This document shows, one piece after another, positions 61,370 through 64,000 of a DNA stretch of 64,000 nucleotides. Position numbers and translations under genes: made by a program. The notes beneath the pieces were generated by a model. It was given only the letters and a program-made list of their open reading frames with translations, searched no databases and was not told the DNA's origin. How positions within the stretch are numbered: the stretch's first letter is position 1; each line of letters starts with the position of its first letter. The stretch is from Plasmopara viticola. Its lineage: Eukaryota; Oomycota; Peronosporomycetes; Peronosporales; Peronosporaceae. The stretch is taken from the NCBI GenBank assembly GCA_001695595.3, contig MBPM02000052.1:1-64000 (forward strand). The letters run 5' to 3'.

Positions 61370-61598
61370 CCCACCAATGCCTTTTAAATTATTCGGTAAG
61401 AACTATATTTTTTTACGAGGGAAGTGTGAACCCGACCGAAACGAACTAGAAGGCGAAATAGAGATCGTTGCTGATCGGATGCACAAGTAGAGTGTCGGAA
61501 CATAATTGCGGCTGAGAGGACCGTTAAAATACAAAGTCATAGGCTTGAGGATATTAAAGATTGATGCTGTATGTAACGATGTTCCTATTGTGGAAGAA

Positions 61599-61671
61599 GC
61601 CCGTCTAGCTCAGTCGGTAGAGCGCAAAACTCTTAATCTTGTGGTCGTGGGTTCGAGTTCCATGGTGGGCG
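61599..61671 (+). pseudogene. tRNA-Lys variant: G30A, C60T, C61T, C65T
   Basis: Same haplotype as 55937. The following unit (61901) also matches the unit after 55937, so a block was copied at an offset of 5662 bp. Confidence 0.7.
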
Positions 61672-62216
61672 CCCACCAATGCCTTTTAAATTATTAGGTA
61701 AGAACAACAGTTTTTCCCGAGGGAAGTGTGAGCCCGACCGAAACAAACATGAAGGCGAAATAGAGATCGTTGCTGATCGGATGCACAAGTAGAGTGTCAG
61801 AACATGATTGCGGCAGAGAGGACCGTTAAAATAAAAAGTCATAGGCTTGAGGACATTAAAGATTGTTTCTGTATGTAACGATGTTCCTGTTGTGGAAGAA
61901 GCCCGTCTAGCTCAGTCGGTAGAGCGCAAGACTCTTAATCTTGTGGTCGTGGGTTCGAGCCCCACGGTGGGCGCCCACCAATGCCTTTTAAATTATTAGG
62001 TAAGAACTACAGTTTTTTACGAGGGAAGTGTTAGCCCGACCGAAAAAACTACAGGCGAAATGGAGATCGTTGCTGATTGGATGCACAAGTAGAGTGTCGG
62101 AACATGATTGCGGCAGAGAGGACCGTTAAAATACAAAGTCATAGGCTTGAGGACATTAAAAATTGATCCTGCATGTAACGATGTTCCTGTTGTGGAAGAA
62201 GCCCGTCTAGCTCAGT

Positions 62217-62476
62217 CGAAGGTTGTTATGTATTTAACCTTAACACAACCTATACCTTCTCGGCTTGGCTAGGATTTCTAATTTTACATTTTTAGTCTGA
62301 AGGTTCTTTTTCATCTTGTTTTCGTCGTTTTCTTGATCGGGGTCAGAAATATTTCGATTGGGGCCGTCCACTCCCCAAGTCTGGTTGATTACGAAGTTTG
62401 TCCGATGTGGGGCTCGAACCCGCAACACACACCGTGAGGACCAGAAGCATAATCCACTAACCCACGCCACCGGGTC
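62217..62476 (-). mobile_element. tRNA-derived SINE, copy 7 (260 bp)
   Basis: Target duplication copies at 62200-62216 and 62477-62493; the stub is 62201-62216. Sister of copy 2, with the same private variants in body and flanking unit. The junction is CAGTCGAAGG where copies 1-5 and the LINE have CAGTTGAAGG, so the duplication here could be up to 19 bp. A and B boxes intact. Confidence 0.9.
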
Positions 62477-62477
62477 A

Positions 62478-62550
62478 GCCCGTCTAGCTCAGTCGGTAGA
62501 GCGCAAGACTCTTGATCTTGTGGTCGTGGATTCGAGCCTCACGGTGGGCG
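62478..62550 (+). tRNA. tRNA-Lys variant: A37G, G53A, C62T, rebuilt beside SINE copy 7
   Basis: The anticodon is still CTT, but the base after it is G. The T-stem has one wobble and one mismatch. The trailer differs (GCGCTAACC), so the palindrome is lost. Confidence 0.7.
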
Positions 62551-62782
62551 CTAACCAATGCCTTTATAATTATTGAGTAAGAACTACAGTTTTTTCTTAC
62601 GAGGGAAGTGTGAATCCGACCGAAACGAACTATAAGGTGAAATAGAGATCGTTGCTGAACGGATGCACAAGTAGAGTGTCGGAAAATGATTGCGGCAGAG
62701 AGGACCATTAAATTAAAAAGTCATTGGCTTGAGGACATTAAAGATTGTTTCTGTATGTAACGATGTTCCAGTTGTGGAAGAA

Positions 62783-62855
62783 GCCTGTCTAGCTCAGTCG
62801 GTAGAGCGCAAGACTCTTGATCTTGTGGCCGTGGATTCGAGCCTCACGGTGGGCG
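62783..62855 (+). pseudogene. tRNA-Lys variant: C4T, A37G, T47C, G53A, C62T
   Basis: The 62478 haplotype with two further changes, including a T4-G69 wobble in the acceptor stem. Confidence 0.7.
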
Positions 62856-63086
62856 CTAACCAATGCCTTTATAATTATTGAGTAAGAACTACAGTTTTTT
62901 TTTTACGAGGGAAGTGTTATTCCGACCAAAAACACTACAGGCGAAATAGAGATCGTTGCTGATCGGATGCACAAGTAGAGTGTCGGAACATGATTGCGGT
63001 AGAGAGGACCGTTAAAATACAAAGTCATAGGCTTGAGGACATTAAAGATTGATGCTGTATGTAACGATGTTCCTGTTGTGGAAGAA

Positions 63087-63159
63087 GCCCGTCTAGCTCA
63101 GTCGGTTGAGCGCAAGACTCTTAATCTTGTGGTCGTGGGTTCGAGCCCCACGGTGGGCG
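63087..63159 (+). tRNA. tRNA-Lys variant: A21T
   Basis: Single change at the last D-loop base, otherwise canonical. Confidence 0.72.
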
Positions 63160-63382
63160 CCCACCAATGCCTTTTGAATTATTAGGTAAGAACTACAGTT
63201 TTTTAAGAGGGAAGTGTAAATCCGAACGAAACAGCTAAAAGGCGAAATGGGAATCTGATCGGATGCACAAGATGAGTGTCGGAACATGATTGCGGCAGAG
63301 AGGACCGTTAAAATACAAAGTCATAGGCTTGAGGACATTAACGATTGATCCTGCATGAAACGATGTTCCTGTTGTGGAAAAA

Positions 63383-63455
63383 GCCCGTCTAGCTCAGTCG
63401 GTAGATCGCAAGACTCTTAATCTTGTGGTCGTGGATTCGAGCCCCACGGTGGGCG
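63383..63455 (+). pseudogene. tRNA-Lys variant: G24T, G53A
   Basis: Breaks a D-stem pair and the last T-stem pair, touching both internal promoter boxes. Confidence 0.7.
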
Positions 63456-63685
63456 CCCACCAAAACCTTTTAAATTATTAGGTAGGAACTACAGTTTTTT
63501 TACGAGGGAAGTCTGAACCCGACCGAAACAAACATGAAGGCGAAATTGAGATCGTTGCTGATCGGATGCACAAGTAGAGTGTCGGAACATGATTGCGGCA
63601 GAGAGGACCGTTAAAATAAAAAGGCATAGGCTTGAGGACATTAAAGATTGATGCTTTATGTAACGATGTTCCTGTTGTGGAAGAA

Positions 63686-63758
63686 GCTCGTCTAGCTCAG
63701 TCGATAGAGCGCAAGACTCTTAATCTTGTGGTCGTGGGTTCGAGCCCCACGGTGGGCG
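63686..63758 (+). tRNA. tRNA-Lys variant: C3T, G19A
   Basis: Sister of 59828. Its downstream spacer has the same AAGTTGAAAGGTC leader. Confidence 0.65.
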
Positions 63759-63987
63759 CCCACCAATGCCATTTATTTTATTAGGTAAGAACTACAGTTT
63801 TTTTACGAGGGAAGTGTGAATCCGACCGAAACGAACTAGAAGGCGAAATAGAGATCGTTGCTGATCGGATGCACAAGTAGAGTGTCGGAACATGATTGCG
63901 GCAGAGAGGACCGTTAAGTTGAAAGGTCATAGGCTTGAGGACGTTAACATTGATGCTGTATGTAACGATGTTCCTGTTGTGGAAGAA

Positions 63988-64000
63988 GCCCGTCTAGCTC
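63988..64000 (+). tRNA. tRNA-Lys, cut by the window end (nt 1-13)
   Basis: Only GCCCGTCTAGCTC is present. The window stops three bases before the retroelement insertion point, so it cannot be seen whether this copy is intact or carries a SINE like its sister at 60131. Confidence 0.8.

Larger units (their letters stand above)
40727..61973 (+). tRNA. Thirty-four canonical tRNA-Lys(CTT) copies scattered in the right array
   Basis: 73-nt copies identical to 476-548. Starts: 40727 (abuts the LINE 5' end), 41333, 41876, 42179, 43085, 43383, 43683, 43986, 44588, 44888, 45189, 45490, 45789, 46395, 46695, 46997, 47296, 47600, 48205, 48795, 49396, 50002, 50604, 52666, 53255, 53835, 54437, 54740, 56239, 57727, 58629, 59525, 60994, 61901. 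Those at 52666, 53255 and 53835 are rebuilt copies directly against a SINE 5' end. The range also contains the variant copies listed separately. Confidence 0.94.
40743..64000 (+). repeat. Right, diverged tRNA-Lys tandem array with SINE insertions (71 full-length copies)
   Basis: The same unit as the left array, but spacers differ by many substitutions, short indels and T-run changes, and 37 of 71 tRNAs differ from canonical. Units are mostly 296-304 bp, about 560-590 bp where a SINE is present, and 240 bp at 41636-41876 where part of the spacer is lost. Blocks of several units are duplicated (see findings). The array runs off the right window edge inside a tRNA (63988-64000). Confidence 0.95.

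Noticed and set aside
50956..62470. Minus-strand frames of 62-76 codons inside the SINEs
   Set aside because: They read through the tRNA-like head and SINE body, with no protein features, and follow the SINE copy boundaries.
50933..62476. Seven independent SINE insertions
   Set aside because: Shared private variants and constant offsets show that copies 1/5, 3/4 and 2/7 are duplicates of SINE-bearing units; the number of true insertion events may be as low as one.
40822..63287. Minus-strand frames reading [18 protein letters not shown] or [14 protein letters not shown]
   Set aside because: Antisense translations of the tRNA-Lys gene, a common source of false proteins.

Overview
The window is eukaryotic nuclear DNA and is almost entirely one tandem array. 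A unit of about 302-303 bp, each carrying one plus-strand tRNA-Lys gene (anticodon CTT), recurs from end to end. I count 186 full-length tRNA copies, 8 copies interrupted by retroelements, and one cut by the window end. The tRNA has the eukaryotic elongator tRNA-Lys(CUU) layout, with internal A and B boxes, no encoded CCA directly after the discriminator base, and downstream T-runs typical of RNA polymerase III terminators. The reverse transcriptase of the inserted LINE resembles oomycete (Phytophthora/downy-mildew-like) LINE proteins as I remember them, so an oomycete is my best guess. No search was possible. || Layout. 1-34986: left array, 115 full-length copies, 114 with the same canonical 73-nt tRNA. 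Within it, 3499-24478 holds 70 units at exactly 303-bp spacing that look identical apart from one visible substitution (C to A at 6020). From 24.7 to 35 kb the units alternate between 302- and 303-bp types with small spacer differences. 35003-40725: a minus-strand non-LTR retrotransposon (LINE). It has a partial upstream ORF, an APE-type endonuclease ORF, a reverse transcriptase ORF with a CCHC finger, and a 3' UTR of about 1 kb. 40727-64000: right array, 71 full-length copies, of which only 34 are canonical and 37 carry substitutions or deletions. Multi-unit blocks are duplicated here, and seven copies of a 250-260 bp tRNA-derived SINE occur. || Main finding. The LINE and all seven SINE copies sit at the same nucleotide inside the tRNA-Lys gene (after tRNA position 16, in the D-loop/A box), in the same orientation (antisense to the tRNA). 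All are flanked by the same 17-bp target duplication, AGCCCGTCTAGCTCAGT. Because the duplication starts one base before the tRNA, each insertion leaves a 16-nt tRNA stub on one side and a complete tRNA gene on the other. The LINE and SINE also share their 3' terminus (sense strand ending ACCTTCAA or close variants), with no poly(A) tail. This looks like a tRNA-gene-specific LINE with a dependent SINE, living in a tRNA satellite that supplies many targets. || How the parts fit. The LINE encodes the endonuclease and reverse transcriptase that could nick the tRNA A-box region and prime reverse transcription. The SINE supplies only a Pol III-type head and a LINE-like 3' end. Unequal exchange in the array then copies SINE-bearing units together with their neighbours, so the seven SINEs are not seven independent insertions.
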